From Ligustrum vulgare (taxonomy: Eukaryota; Streptophyta; Magnoliopsida; Lamiales; Oleaceae), in the NCBI GenBank assembly GCA_963555705.1, contig OY743168.1, positions 99,713,925 to 99,777,924 of the forward strand: 64,000 nt of DNA. The letters run 5' to 3'. Under the pieces are notes generated by a model. That model was not told the origin of the DNA, did no database searches, and saw only the letters and a program-made list of their open reading frames with translations. The translations under genes and the position numbers were made by a program. Shown piece by piece: positions 12,249 through 25,387 of this stretch. Positions within the stretch are counted from its first letter, which is position 1; each line of letters begins with the position of its first letter.

Positions 12249-12733
12249 ATAATTTAAATTAGCTAAGATACCAAATAATTCAAAACACAAATATATATAT
12301 ATTAAAAAAAAAACCATAAATCACCTTATGACTATATAAAAAAACAATAAATCACCTTATGACTATACACACACAAAGATTGTGTCCCCTAACTCTAAAG
12401 ATCCGCGTCCGTTATTGACTACATTGAAATCAAACATGCTACGAACTTTTTAACACTTCGTTGATATCATAGTTCTAATTAATGAGACGATCACAAGGAG
12501 ATAATTGATATATTAAAATTTTGGAACGACGCTTTGTAATTCAAAGATTGAAGCTAAATGAAGTACGTCCATATATAGATAATGCGCCCGCCGTTTAGCT
12601 GTATGGTAGGAACAAAAGTAATGCTGAAACTATTGAGGATTATTGTGTTGAAGAATGTTTATCTGAAACATATTTGGTGTGTTTGATGCAAGTAGGAATT
12701 GGAATTCCATGAAGATTTTCTCATATGCGAGAG

Positions 12734-12773
<40 letters not shown>

Positions 12774-12892
12774 TATACATGCAGTGCCTCCGCGCGATAC
12801 AACAGTACTCGTGTATAGAAGTGGCTGAGATGTATATTCCTACCAAACTACATTTTCTCCGACCATAATGCAGAATTAGTGAAATTAATTTA
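12249..12892. other. non-coding spacer
   Basis: AT-rich; contains the microsatellite at 12734-12775. No gene is supported. Confidence 0.5.
12734..12775. repeat. (AC)n(AT)n compound microsatellite
   Basis: An AC run passes directly into an AT run. Confidence 0.95.
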
Positions 12893-13080
12893 GACCCTGT
12901 TCGGTGGAAGAAATGGAGGAATTTGAATTATTTGGTTGATTCATTTGTGTTTTTTAGGTAAGATATGATGTTAAAAATTTGAGAGAAAAAAATATATGTC
13001 TAGTTAAAAAGTGGGAAGTAAAATTGTGTAAATTAAATTTTGTGTTTTATTCCATTTAATTTGGTTAGCCCAACATAGCC
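12893..13080. mobile_element. 188-bp Tourist-like MITE
   Basis: The left end GACCCTGTTCGGTGG and the right end, reverse-complemented, GGCTATGTTGGGCTA are diverged inverted repeats of Tourist style. TTA flanks both sides (12890-12892 and 13081-13083). It lies about 190 bp beyond the stop of the glutaredoxin gene. Confidence 0.5.
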
Positions 13081-13266
13081 TTAATGAAACTGCAAACATA
13101 AATTAACAGAAAGAAACAAGTACAAATATATATACACAAATACAATTCTAGTGAAATATGAATATAATTACTGCGTTAATTCCACTGAGCACCAGTACTC
13201 TAGATTGATTAGTTAATTTCTTTTTCTAAAAAGAAACTAAAAGAAAGATAACAAATCATCAATGAA

Positions 13267-13683
13267 TCAGAGCCATAGAGCACCAGCCTGTTTTAGCAAT
13301 GGCACAAGAGTGCCATTGATGTGAGATGCCAGGACTGAGTCCATGGCCCCCACCAACTTCCCACCAATGAACACCACCGGCACTGGCACCGGGACGTCGG
13401 ACGACATTCCCATCCTTAGCATTAAAGCCTTCTCCATTTCCTTTCCTAACGTGAGATCTTCGTCCAGCTCATACACTGTCGGGTTCACTCCCATTCCGAA
13501 GAAGAGCCTTTTGATGGCGTGACACATGCAACAAGTGCTCATACTGAATATCACCACAGCATTATCGGAGGCCAGTCTTTCAATGTGTGCCAATGGGTCA
13601 GTAACGACACAACTGCTGCTGCTGTTGCTGCTGTTTGTGGGCTTATAAGAGTTCCAAGACCCTGTTCGACAATGCATTTTCAC
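13267..13683 (-). CDS. CC-type (ROXY) glutaredoxin
   Basis: The product is 138 residues, a usual length for land-plant CC-type glutaredoxins. It has the active site CCMC at residues 51-54 and the C-terminal ALWL motif (135-138). In Arabidopsis the ALWL motif is needed for interaction with TGA bZIP factors and the TOPLESS corepressor. The family uses glutathione and acts in nucleus and cytosol, in development, nitrogen and stress signalling. The N-terminal extension contains a Ser/Asn run (about 17-24) coded by a GCT/GTT-type microsatellite. The frame is uninterrupted and intronless, as is usual for the family. A TATA box lies about 85 bp upstream, and a MITE-like hairpin begins about 120 bp upstream of the ATG. 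It is probably a functional host gene. Confidence 0.93.
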   Translation of the reverse strand: MKMHCRTGSWNSYKPTNSSNSSSSCVVTDPLAHIERLASDNAVVIFSMSTCCMCHAIKRLFFGMGVNPTVYELDEDLTLGKEMEKALMLRMGMSSDVPVPVPVVFIGGKLVGAMDSVLASHINGTLVPLLKQAGALWL

Positions 13684-13767
13684 GAGGATTAACTATACTA
13701 GCTTTGAGGATGGATGGAACAGGGTTTATTAGATTGTGTTTGTGTTCATTGAGGAAACCGAGTGCTC

Positions 13768-13775
13768 TATTTATA
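13768..13775 (-). promoter_or_regulatory. TATA box of the glutaredoxin gene
   Basis: TATAAATA on the minus strand, 85-92 bp upstream of the ATG. Confidence 0.65.
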
Positions 13776-13805
13776 GAAACAAAAAGAATAATAAAATGGT
13801 CAGTC

Positions 13806-14118
13806 ATGCCATTTTACCAACACTATTCTACTACACTAGGTGTCACTTACTTACATGGGAGGTGGGGCCACTCATTATGAAATTATGTTATTCTATCACC
13901 CAAATTTTGTTACAAAATGTGCCACACCCTCATATGAGTGTGGGTGGGACCTCCCTCATAATGAGCGACCCCACCTCCCATGTGAGGAGGGTGACACCCT
14001 GGGTGCCGCACTGTGTGGTAGAATAGCATTACTCGTCATTATGAGATCGATCCCACAACTACCTATGTGAGAGGGGGGCACCCAATTGGTAGAATGAGGT
14101 GGGTAAAATAGTATAATT
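13806..14118. mobile_element. MITE-like inverted-repeat element in the glutaredoxin promoter
   Basis: The ends are related inverted repeats (ATTTTACCAACACTATTCTAC at left; ATTTTACCCACCTCATTCTAC at right when reverse complemented). Inside, 13855-13881 and 13957-13983 form a long hairpin of about 27 bp with two mismatches (CATGGGAGGTGGGG arm). Similar blocks recur in alternating orientation. No target-site duplication could be fixed. Confidence 0.55.
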
Positions 14119-14229
14119 TTAATAAAATATGTCCAAGTGGGCGTTTGACTAGACTGTGATCCCATGCATGACGTTTGATTTTTCAAATAAGGGGCATGTC
14201 GGAGTACGTACGTAGACAATGATAGTTTT

Positions 14230-15004
14230 CAAAAGTCTACGATTTTTATTACATATTTCATCGATTTTTATTAATATTTACCAAAATTTGATTTTCAGGT
14301 GTAGCCCACACCTGTCATGTGCCTTGGTGAAGGAGGTAAATCACAAGATATGCCTTCAAGGATACAGGGTGAGAGGCTTGCCTTTTGACGCCGCTTACCA
14401 GGGGCTTCATCCCAAAAATTCAGAAGATGGAAGAATTGGAGCAAATCCAAGGCAGTTGAATGAAAAGTTGAGCTAAATCATGCAAATAAGGTGTATGAAG
14501 TCAATTGAGGTGCAAAAATGGAAGTGGGAAGAAGCTTGGGGGTTGAATTGATGATTTTTTTAAAAAAAAAAAAAAAGAAAAAAAAGAGAAGCAAATTGAA
14601 GAAAAAGGGAAATTCGAGGACTAAATTGATCTAATCAGAAGATGAAGGATCTACATCGCAAATAAAAGTGAAGGACCAACTTAAATGAAGAAGAAATTTA
14701 AAATTGCACTGAAACGGATGAACCAAGTGATCGCATAGGCTAAAGCCATGCGATCGCCAGACGTAAACTTTCAGAAGCGGAATCTAAATTGACTTAACCA
14801 TGCGATTGCCTACCTTTCTACCATGTGATTGCATGACAGTTCGACTGGACCTGAAAACTCGATTTTTCACCAAAATTTATTCTTTATTAACCAAGTTTTT
14901 AACCATAATTCGAGATAGCGGTGAGAGGCACAAATCCTAGACCTAAAATCAGCCTATTTTCACCCAAAATACTCTCTAAAAACATCAAATTCAAAGATAG
15001 AAAA
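14230..15004 (+). repeat. LTR-like region with palindrome array (LTR-B), boundaries unknown
   Basis: The region shares the four-site palindrome layout and the phrase pattern of interspersed 'TTAGTCC'-type words with the solo LTR at 35869-37383, in the opposite orientation. It is cut on the right by the LTR starting at 15005. Its left limit was not found. Confidence 0.4.
14724..14836 (+). promoter_or_regulatory. palindrome array in LTR-B (4 sites, decayed)
   Basis: Degenerate copies of the CATGCGATCGCATG palindrome have centres starting at 14729, 14752, 14804 and 14827, giving spacings 23, 52 and 23 bp. Most mismatches are C to T or G to A, consistent with deamination. Confidence 0.7.
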
Positions 15005-16480
15005 TGTAACGCATGGCCTAATTTTTCTTTTATTTTCAAATTTCGATAATACGTTTATCTTTATTTTTATAAGTCAGTGATGTAAATGACGTCACTTGTG
15101 TGACTTTAAAAATCACTTTACTTTAAAATAAAATTAATTCATTTAAAAAGTAAAGATAAAATGTTTAACATATGATCTTGACTTTAAAATCTTTTAGATA
15201 AACATTAACAATAATAAAATGGTGAGTTTGATAGTTCAAATACAAGACCTCATTCAATGAGTCTACAACTCACAGTCCACCTAGCACAGCACTATCTGTA
15301 TCTCACTATCTGAAGATCCGCATCAATCCATTTTTCATTTCTATTATTACCTGAAATATTAAATATGTCGTGAAATGAGCATACACTTGCCTAGTGAGTG
15401 GAGTATGGTGCACATGTGTTATTGCACGTAGACAAGTTAACCTCATATATTCAAAATTTATACAAGTTTTACTTATTAAATCAGTCAAACTTATATCTTG
15501 TCAAGTCATATTCAAGTAGCGTCAAGTTCAAGCCGAGTTCTATATTCACGTCTAACCATATATCCAAATCAAGTCCAGTATATTCATGAAAGTTATTTTC
15601 ATGGGACCCCTATCATGATCACAATTTCTATCCTGAATGCTCAATACACGTATCAAGTGGAAATGGAAGCATTACCCAAAATAGGGAACTCACACGATCG
15701 CATAAAGCTGAGATGATATTTTTGCCCTAATTAAGGTTTCTAATCACGGAAATTTTTCCAGAACTAGGGTTCCTGGTTCTCACAAGACCATGTCAAGTTG
15801 AGATGAAACTTTTTCCCCTAAAAAAAGGTTTCCATTTCTCACAAGAGTATACAAAATGGATAGAAACGAAACTCATGATATGTATGCAAGAAAGTAATTT
15901 TGTGCGACTTTACAAGAGCGTGACTTTTACAAAAACAATACTTTTACGAGAATATTCACAAGTGCATAACTTTATGTAAAAGTTTACAAGATCATAACAT
16001 TACAAGAGTTTTACAAGAAAGACAAGTTATGCAGAATTATGAACACGTGGTATCACAATTATAATCATGTACTTGGAGTTTCTATAATATATGGATGTAC
16101 TCGTAACAAGGTGAAACTTTTTAGAAATGTCTTAAACTATTCATGTATTCACACAAGTAATCAACTGTCGATACTAGGAGTTTAAGTGATGACATCTAGT
16201 GTATCACATTACTTTCAAGTTCAACTATTGTTGATATGTGATATAAATATGTATTTACATGAATTCTTGTTCTATTGTCACAATATATCACATTTATATC
16301 AGGTATTAATACCATATGTTTATTTTATGGGCTCTAAATTTTTCTAAGTTGAACTTCCATTTCAAATTTCATTGATGATATTAATTTATATGAATAGTCA
16401 CAAATCAAGTATCAATTTATAAATTCAAGCAGTTTCACATAAATAAAGTATAACAAGTATTTACTTACTTGATTGACGAA
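15005..16480 (-). repeat. LTR-like copy 1 (TGTAACGCATGGCC end)
   Basis: It begins TGTAACGCATGGCC and about its first 570 bp are clearly similar to 16556-17123 plus 21590-21640, so the two are a pair of LTRs or LTR fragments. A TGACGTCA bZIP-type site lies at 15087-15094. The right limit is not defined; similarity weakens after about 15575. No internal genes lie between the two copies. Confidence 0.5.
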
Positions 16481-16540
16481 GCTTCAGATGACGACTAGAT
16501 AGATATGTGCACTAGGCAGTGTATAGAATCTATAACCTTT

Positions 16541-16552
16541 GCTCTGATACCA
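16541..16552 (-). other. retroelement primer-binding site (tRNA-iMet type)
   Basis: The minus strand reads TGGTATCAGAGC, complementary to the 3' end of plant initiator tRNA-Met. It ends 3 bp from the TGTGACGCACGGCC terminus at 16556. This marks 16556 as the internal edge of a 5' LTR for a minus-strand element. Confidence 0.7.
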
Positions 16553-16555
16553 CCT

Positions 16556-17123
16556 TGTGACGCACGGCCAATTTTTTTTTTTTTTTCAAATTTCGATGCC
16601 AACACGTTGCACACAGTAATTTGTAGAAATACTTTTATCTTTTTTTTTTTCATAAGTCAGTGACGTAAACGACGTCACTTGTGTGACTTTAAAAATCACT
16701 TTACTTTAAATTAAAATCAATTCATTTAAAAAGTAACGATAAAATATTTAATATAAGATCTCAACTTTAAAATCTTTTAGATAAACATTAATAATTATAA
16801 AGTGACGAGTTTGGCAGTTCAAACACAAGACCCCATTCACTGAGTATACAAATCACAGGTCGTCATCAAACGCAAAACTATCTGTCTCTCGTCGTTTGAA
16901 GATCCGGGCCAATCCATTTTCATTTCTATTATTATCAGAAATATTAAATAAGTCGTGGAAGGAGCTTACACTTGCCCGGTGAATGTAGTATGGTGCACAT
17001 GTGCTATTGTACTTAGATAAGTTAACCTTATACATTCAAGATTTATGTAAGTTTTATTTATTAAATAAGTCAAGCCTGTATCTTGCAAAGTCGTATTCAA
17101 GTAGCGTTAAGTTCAAGCCGAGT
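16556..17123 (-). repeat. LTR-like copy 2, proximal part (split by 17124-21589)
   Basis: It starts TGTGACGCACGGCC next to the primer-binding site and parallels 15005 onward, including the GTGACG...GACGTCAC block at 16660-16677. It is interrupted at 17123 by a 4.47-kb insertion and resumes at 21590 (GAGTTCTATTTTCCCGTC), where it matches copy 1 again for about 50 bp. Confidence 0.6.
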
Positions 17124-17528
17124 TGTAACGCCCCGGGTTCTGTAAAATCCGGGATGCCACGTCGTTCTTTAAAGCTAACTTTTGAACAAATATTTTTGCT
17201 AAAATAATTAAATCTTAAACATCACATTTATTATTTGAAATTTTGCAACAGTAAGTAAATCAAATGAAAATTTGATAAATTCACAAAAACATTAAATTTC
17301 AGTTTTCAAAGAAAGTAACAATAAAATAAATTCATAAATCGAGACTTTCAAAAAAATAGCTTCATCTATTAATTTTCCATTGCTTCCTTTCATTCGCCAC
17401 CATCTCCGAAATCTACAAAAGTTGTTAAAATAACGGAATGAGTATTTCAAAAAAATACTCAGTAGACTCATCGTCAATAATTAATTTACAGAATAATTGA
17501 ACACATACTTATGCAATCATATAGTGAT

Positions 17529-17567
<39 letters not shown>

Positions 17568-17740
17568 TAATAGGCGTTTTAAAAAATCATAGGGTGTGGG
17601 TAGTCTCGTCTCATGCATAAGCATTAATTTCTCATTTTGTCTCATAAGAGGTATTCTCATATCGTCTCGTCTCATGCATCAAAACATATAAATCACGTAA
17701 ATTCATATAATACATGCAATTATAATACGATTCAGAAGAA
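17124..17740 (+). repeat. left terminal inverted repeat
   Basis: It aligns to the reverse complement of 20985-21589 along its length. Shared blocks include TCTCCGAAATCTACAAAAG, AATACTCAGTAGACTCAT and ATAATACATGCAATTATAAT. A CAT microsatellite lies at 17530-17567 only in this arm. Confidence 0.7.
17530..17567. repeat. (ATC)n microsatellite
   Basis: Perfect trinucleotide run. Confidence 0.95.
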
Positions 17741-17936
17741 TATATCTTATGAGAAGGCACATATGTTCATTATAGAGAGAAAAGTCCGTCTTAAGAAATA
17801 AAGAGATTTCACTAGTCAGTCCAGTGGGGTAGACACCGTAGCGATGAAGCTACCTGGAAAAAAAAAGGAAGAAGAAATCCTGGCCAAATATCCAGATGTT
17901 TTAGACCAAGTTTAAATTTCGAGGGCGAAATTTTTT

Positions 17937-17951
17937 TAAGAGGGTAGGGTT
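17937..17951 (+). other. gypsy-type polypurine tract and LTR start
   Basis: AAGAGGGTAGGGT is followed directly by TGTAATGATCGGG, and preceded by a GAGGGCGAAATTT block. This is the usual 3' junction of Tekay/Reina-like gypsy elements on the plus strand. It shows that gypsy sequence lies inside the 17124-21589 insertion. Confidence 0.6.
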
Positions 17952-18329
17952 GTAATGATCGGGAATTCTCCATTACTTATATAAATAAATATTTTTAAAT
18001 TTTTAAAGACGTGTCGCTACGACTTCTCCCATTTATTTTAAAAGCGTATTTGTCTAGTCATTGTTAAATGAAATTAAATTTATTTAAAATTGTAGTCGAA
18101 TTTCAATTTTAAGAATTTTCCAAATTCATCGTTTATTTTTATGTCCAAATTTTAATTGTTTTGATTCAAATTAATTTAAGTCCAAAATATGAATTTTTAT
18201 TGGGTTAAGTACAGAAATACAAAACTTTAAGGTGCTTACTTTTAAATATCTGGCATTTTAAAATAAATTTTAAGAATACAAAACATATTATCAAAATCAA
18301 GTAATCGGACAATAATAATCACATTGACA

Positions 18330-18910
18330 TTGACATTATAATTAATTACAGTTGTAACTTAATTTCAATTTTGTAATCAATTACAAATATAACTAACTAA
18401 TTAATTACAATTAAGTTGCAATTGTAATTGTAATCAATTTGGATTGTGACTTAATTAAAATTACAACTTAATTATATTAATATGGAATGAATTACAGTTT
18501 GTAATTAATTACAATTGTACTTTAATTTCAATTTTGCAATTACTTACAATTGTAACTAAGTTTTTACTATTTTAACTTAATTACATATTACAAGTCAATC
18601 GAGATTTAATTTTTCTTTTAAAATTAATTGAATTGTTACAAATTATAATGAATTATAGTTTGTAATTATTTACAATTGCAACTTTATTTCAATTTTGTAA
18701 TTAATTACAATTGTAACTAATGAATTTGTAAAACATGACAGATCTTTTTTGTTAAAATAAATTGAATTAATTACATTCATATTAATTAAAAATGCAATTG
18801 TAACTTAATTACATGATGTAATTAATTACATTTTACAATTAATTACAACTATAACTTAATTTCAATTTTGTAATCAATTATTATAAATGTAACTAACTAA
18901 CTAATTAATT
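18330..18910. repeat. degenerate tandem array, about 165-bp period
   Basis: A core similar to AATTTCAATTTTGTAAT, followed by ATTACAATTGTAACTAA, recurs four times, with AATTTCA at about 18361, 18524, 18685 and 18858 (spacings 163, 161, 173). Linkers between cores also resemble each other (GAATTACAGTTTGTAATTA). It is very AT-rich, with no coding potential. Confidence 0.75.
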
Positions 18911-18959
18911 ACAACAGATGCGCTATGATTACTCATTTTTCGTGGTGGTGTAAATATTA

Positions 18960-20540
18960 TTAGACCAAGTTATGATATTTGTACATAGTGGTGTACAGAT
19001 TAGATTACATATATCACACTAGGTGGATATTCATTCTTTTATCAATTACATCATCTTTTAAATCACCCACTACACAATTGCTAGCAAATCATAGGTAACT
19101 CAATCTGGACAAGAGATATGTACAATAGAAATAGATTAATTCTTATTAGACTTGAGTGTAGTTAACCATGGTAACAAATGTGAAGTTCTTAGTTCATCTT
19201 ATCATCTGTTTCTATTGTGGCTGTATTTTTCAATTATGGATGGGATTTTGATATTAGTGTCCACTTCACGCTTTCTATACTATTATTGTAGTCCCAATGG
19301 CACCATCTCTTCCCTTCCCTCTTTACTTTCAGAATAATAATAGCATATTTGAGGGAAACCCCCAAAGCTCCTATTCATCTTCTTCAACAACCATTCATCA
19401 CCTTCTTTTTCCTTTAGTTCGTGTGCAGAAGAGAAGCTCAAATCATGAAGAGGGATAATCTGAATCAACAAAATTTTGTCACTTCCAGTTCATCGAACAA
19501 GGGCAAGATGTGGTGTGAAGAACAAGATGCAGGCGGTGTTGACGATCTCTTTGCAGTTTTGGGTTACAAGGGTGAAGTCATATGATATGGCTGAGTTTTG
19601 CGCAGAAGCTTGAACAACTTGAAGAAATGATGAGATGTCAACATCGGCTTTCTCAAATAGCATCGAAAATTGTACATTACAATCCTTCAAATCTCTCATC
19701 ATGGCTTGAATCAATTTGAGGCATGGAATTAGGGCTAGAATGATTTTAGGTCTAATATGTGATTTTCGAGTTGGAAAATTGATATATGGGTTTCATTATA
19801 TGATGATGATGATGATGGTGTTTGTGGTTTATTGGAGGGGGACGAGAGAGAATGGTTAGAGAGAGAAACAAGGGTTCAGTAGATTGTTTTCAGAGAGAGT
19901 GAGAGAGTGTATCCAAATTATACCTGATTTGATAAAATACTATTAAATTACCTGATTTTAAATATTTTAAATCTAAACATATGAGTGGATTTAATTATCC
20001 CATTTTTATTTTTATTATTACCCAATCAAAATTTAAATCTAATCCAACTCCTTAAGCCCAAATGTTATTACTAATCCTTCAAGCCCATTTAAACCAAATC
20101 AATCATTCCTTGGCCCAAAACTTTGATAGAATAATCACCTCCACGATTTTCCTTTTTTTCCCTCACAAATTTCTACCTTACAAATTCTTCGTCCCACGTT
20201 TCTTTCCATTCATGGCTGATCCACATTCCAAAAATCTTCCCCAATTACCACAAATCATGATTTCCCCTAACTTATAAAATTGATCTAAAGTAATGCCTAT
20301 TCCTCATATTAACCCCATCGTGCACAGAACCATTTCAGCGTTTTTCAGAATCTTCAGGGTATGCATCCTCCCTCTCAAATCTCACTCTCAACAGCCACAT
20401 ATTGGGAACTCAACGTTGATGGTAGAACACCAATTTCTAGCCACCAACGATGCAAGCAATCCCACATTAATTAAAAGCACAATCTGCAGACTTTCAATCC
20501 TAAACACCAAGCCACAGTAGAAGCCACCATCGAAGAGGGC
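18960..20540. other. unrecognised interior of the insertion
   Basis: No known domain. A 74-residue minus-strand frame at 19490-19714 (MIQAMMRDLKDCNVQF...) looks protein-like in composition but could not be assigned; it may be a captured host fragment. Other frames are short and biased to low complexity. Confidence 0.35.
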
Positions 20541-20554
20541 GAATCCCTCTTCGC

Positions 20555-20556
<2 letters not shown>

Positions 20557-20612
<56 letters not shown>

Positions 20613-20613
20613 T
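20557..20613. repeat. (CT)n(AT)n compound microsatellite
   Basis: A CT run passes directly into an AT run. Confidence 0.95.
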
Positions 20614-20984
20614 ATGTTTCAGTCCTCAAGTCTTTTAAAATCATTTAATTCAGTCTCTTCAGTTTTAAAGTCACTCATTTTAGTCCCTATTTTTAAATTA
20701 AGTTATTTCAGTCCTCTTTGTTTTAAATATTTAAATTCCAAAAGTTTCTGCATTTCACCAAATCAGTCCCAAAATTCCTTAGCTCCTACAGTCAGTTCAC
20801 TTATTTCGAAAAAGTCTATTTCAGCCCCTAAACTTTTAAATTTCCGTTATTTAAAATTTCAATTTAGTCCCCAAAAGTTATTATTGGCAAGACGAAGCTT
20901 TTGGTGAATTAAGAGATTGACATGCTATTCTCGTTCCACTTTTTGAGCATGTAAAGTTTGAGGTAGACTCACCCCTACTAATTA

Positions 20985-21589
20985 GTTTATATTATAATTG
21001 CATGTATTATGTGAATTTACGTGATTTATATGCTTAATTGCATAAGACATGACAAGAATATTTCTTATGAGATAAAATGAGAAATTGATGTAGTTATGCA
21101 TTTCATAACTTATATGCTTTATTGCATAAGACAAGACAAGAATGTGTTCATTTGCACTCACTACGTGATGCTTATGATTATAAAAAGAATGTCACTGTAT
21201 TATTTTCATAACTAATTGTTCAATTATTTTGTAAATTAATTATTGACAATGAGTCTACTGAGTATTTCTTCGAAATGCTCACCCCGTTATTTAAACAGCT
21301 TTTGTAGATTTCGGAGATGATGTCAAATGAAAAGCAGTGACGGAAAATCATTAATTGAAGTAAATTTGAAAGAACTTGTTAATTATTTTTATCATTACAA
21401 TACTTGAGAATTGAAATTTAGAGTTTTATGAATCGTTTTAAATAAATTGTTTGATTTAAGTTCTCGTTGCTGATTTTCAAATAAATATAATGTTTACAAT
21501 TTAGTTTATTTCCGCAAAAATGATTGTTCAAAAGTTAGTTTTAAAGGACAAAGTGGTGTCCCAGGTTTTACGGAACTCAGGATGTTACA
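20985..21589 (-). repeat. right terminal inverted repeat
   Basis: The reverse complement reads TGTAACATCCTGAGTTCC at its outer end and pairs with 17124-17740. The arms have diverged by substitutions and small indels, so the pair is old. Confidence 0.7.
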
Positions 21590-23720
21590 CGAGTTCTATT
21601 TTCCCGTCAAACCATATATCTAAATCAAGTGCAGTCCCAAGTCAAGTTCAAGTCAAGTCAATTTCATGTATTCAAATCAAGTCAAATTCACATATTTTAG
21701 TCAAGTGATATTTCATATATTTAAGATCATGTCCCACATATTTAAACCAGTAAATTCCTATACTCAAGTTATATAATCAAGACAAGACAAGTTAATACAA
21801 GACATATATTCAAGTTAGGTCAAGTTAATTTATTTAAATTCAAATGCAGTTGCATATTAATCAAATCGAGTCAAATTCATATATTTCAATCAAGTCAAAC
21901 TCATATATTCAAGACTTACGCAAATGTATGTATTTTCAAGAGAGTATGACTTTTAATGGGGGCCATATTACAATCAACTACTATCCCGAGCCCGTACAAG
22001 TAGGGAATGTAACCCTGAGTTCAAGCGTATAGTTTATTACACGAGTTCTTTTATAAGCATAATCTCTATACCACAGGTTTCAAATAGAGAGTCCAAATCC
22101 CTGAAATTCATTAACAAGCGTAACCACATCGCTTGGTGGCACGTATATCAAGACAAGCGCCATATGTGTGTTAACAAGTGGGATAAAGTATGACTGTAAT
22201 ACCATGCAAGAAGTTTCTTTCTATGCAATGCATAAGGAAAAGTATGAAAATCATTTTAATGCAATGTTTAATAAAAGCATATCATGAAGTAGCATTTAAG
22301 ATCACGTAATCAAGTACAAGCCAAGCCAAGTTAAGTCAAGACAAATTCATATGTTCACAAGACAAGTTCATTCTTATATATTCAAGGTAATAAGTTATGT
22401 CAGATCAATATAATCCTGTATTATGCCTCAACAATAGATTATCATCTTCATTAAGTGTAAGATCATATAATCAAGTGTCATATAAAACAAGTACAAGTAT
22501 TCTATCAAGTACAAGTATTATTCACAATTTCTATAAATAACTGGAATAAAGATTATTTATGAAGTACAACACTATTCAAATAATGCTGATTCAAGTATCA
22601 GGTATATGTATCGATACCTGCTCAATGTATCGATACATAAAAGATAACAGAAACTTCAATGATACATAATGTAAACTTACTTTTCTTTTATTATTATTAT
22701 CATTTTCACTCTAAGTTAACGCACTTATTATTACATCAATAAGAACAAGGTCCATTCCAGATATTCAAGTAATACAAGTTAACTGTGCTATTATCATTTA
22801 ATGATAATCAAAAGATTCATGTAATGTATTAGTGATGATCAATCACGTTAGTCGTTATTGTACATTAAACAAGTGGATAAAAATATTCAATTACTATTAA
22901 ATGTTATGACCAGATTTGTAATATTATAATAACAATATTGAAGTCAAATATGGAATACTTACAACGAGATCCTATCAAACTTATATCAAGTAAACAAATA
23001 AGCATATTCCACTCACCTCAATTCAGAAATGCCTAAAATGAGGTTTTGTACATTTTGTTTATTGATGTATTGATACTTCATGAATATGTTCATCTTCAAG
23101 CTCCAAGTATTGATACATGCAGTCAGTTCAGCATCTCCAATACTGGTTTTCTGGGATTTCCTCAAGAGTTTTACTATATTTGGTTGAGCATAATTCCATT
23201 TAGACATCGAGAACGTTATTAAATTAACATGTCTTTAAGCCTAACATAAACATAATTTCAACTCTAGGATTTTGGAAGAAGAACTTTATTTCTATAACGA
23301 TTTTTCCTTGGCTAATTGGTATGTAAATTCCTTTGCCACTACTATCTATTTATAGCATGAGTTGGTTGATCAAAATCATGCAAAGAAGGAGCTGTCATAT
23401 TTAGACTTGGTGATTAATCAAAGCTATGGCGGTGGTAGCAAATGTAGAGTGCCACCTCGTGCTAAAAATTCAGTTTCGGAAGGCAACATTTAAGCACATA
23501 TTCGAGGTACCAAACGGGGTCTAAATCTTCGTTTCTTGGTACCATTTCAAAGTACTCATGGATTACTTTAATGTGAAATTTACAGTGCAAGAAATGGATA
23601 ACCGAGGAGAAAGTTATGGCCTTCCGAAGTAGGATACTCAAAACAGTTTTCGGGTTAACCGTTTTAACCTCTTAACTTTAAAAATTCAATGAGAGCTATC
23701 TGTTGGTCGGACAAAGAAGC
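21590..23720. other. continuation of LTR copy 2 and unclassified repeat
   Basis: Sequence rich in CAAGTCAAGT-type words. It resumes LTR copy 2 at 21590 and then loses clear similarity. No genes are supported. A TATTTATAG element near 23347 and GTATCGATAC palindromes (22606-23118) suggest more LTR regulatory sequence. The end of the LTR was not found. Confidence 0.4.
22606..23118. other. GTATCGATAC palindrome cluster
   Basis: GTATCGATAC occurs with ATCGAT at 22610 and 22629. A degenerate copy is near 22658 and GTATTGATAC copies have centres near 23069 and 23109. Spacings (19, about 29, 40) resemble but do not match the arrays in the other LTRs. It may be a decayed or different version. Confidence 0.35.
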
Positions 23721-23721
23721 T

Positions 23722-25387
<1,666 letters not shown>

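Larger units (their letters stand above)
17124..21589. mobile_element. 4.47-kb insertion with long terminal inverted repeats and LTR-style ends
   Basis: The insertion starts TGTAACGCCCC and ends GATGTTACA, with a 5-bp duplication CGAGT on both sides (17119-17123, 21590-21594). TG...CA ends and 5-bp duplications are the signature of retroviral-type integrase. The two ends are inverted copies of each other over about 600 bp, which is not normal for an LTR element. Inside are a gypsy-like polypurine tract plus LTR start at 17937-17951, a 165-bp-period tandem array, and no recognisable retroelement protein domain. Confidence 0.7.

Noticed and set aside
18330..18910. Scaffold attachment or centromeric function for the AT-rich array
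   Set aside because: Base composition alone does not support it, and the array is only four degenerate units.
19490..19714. 74-residue minus-strand ORF as a gene
   Set aside because: No recognisable domain or promoter; it lies inside a transposon-like insertion. Kept only as unassigned sequence.
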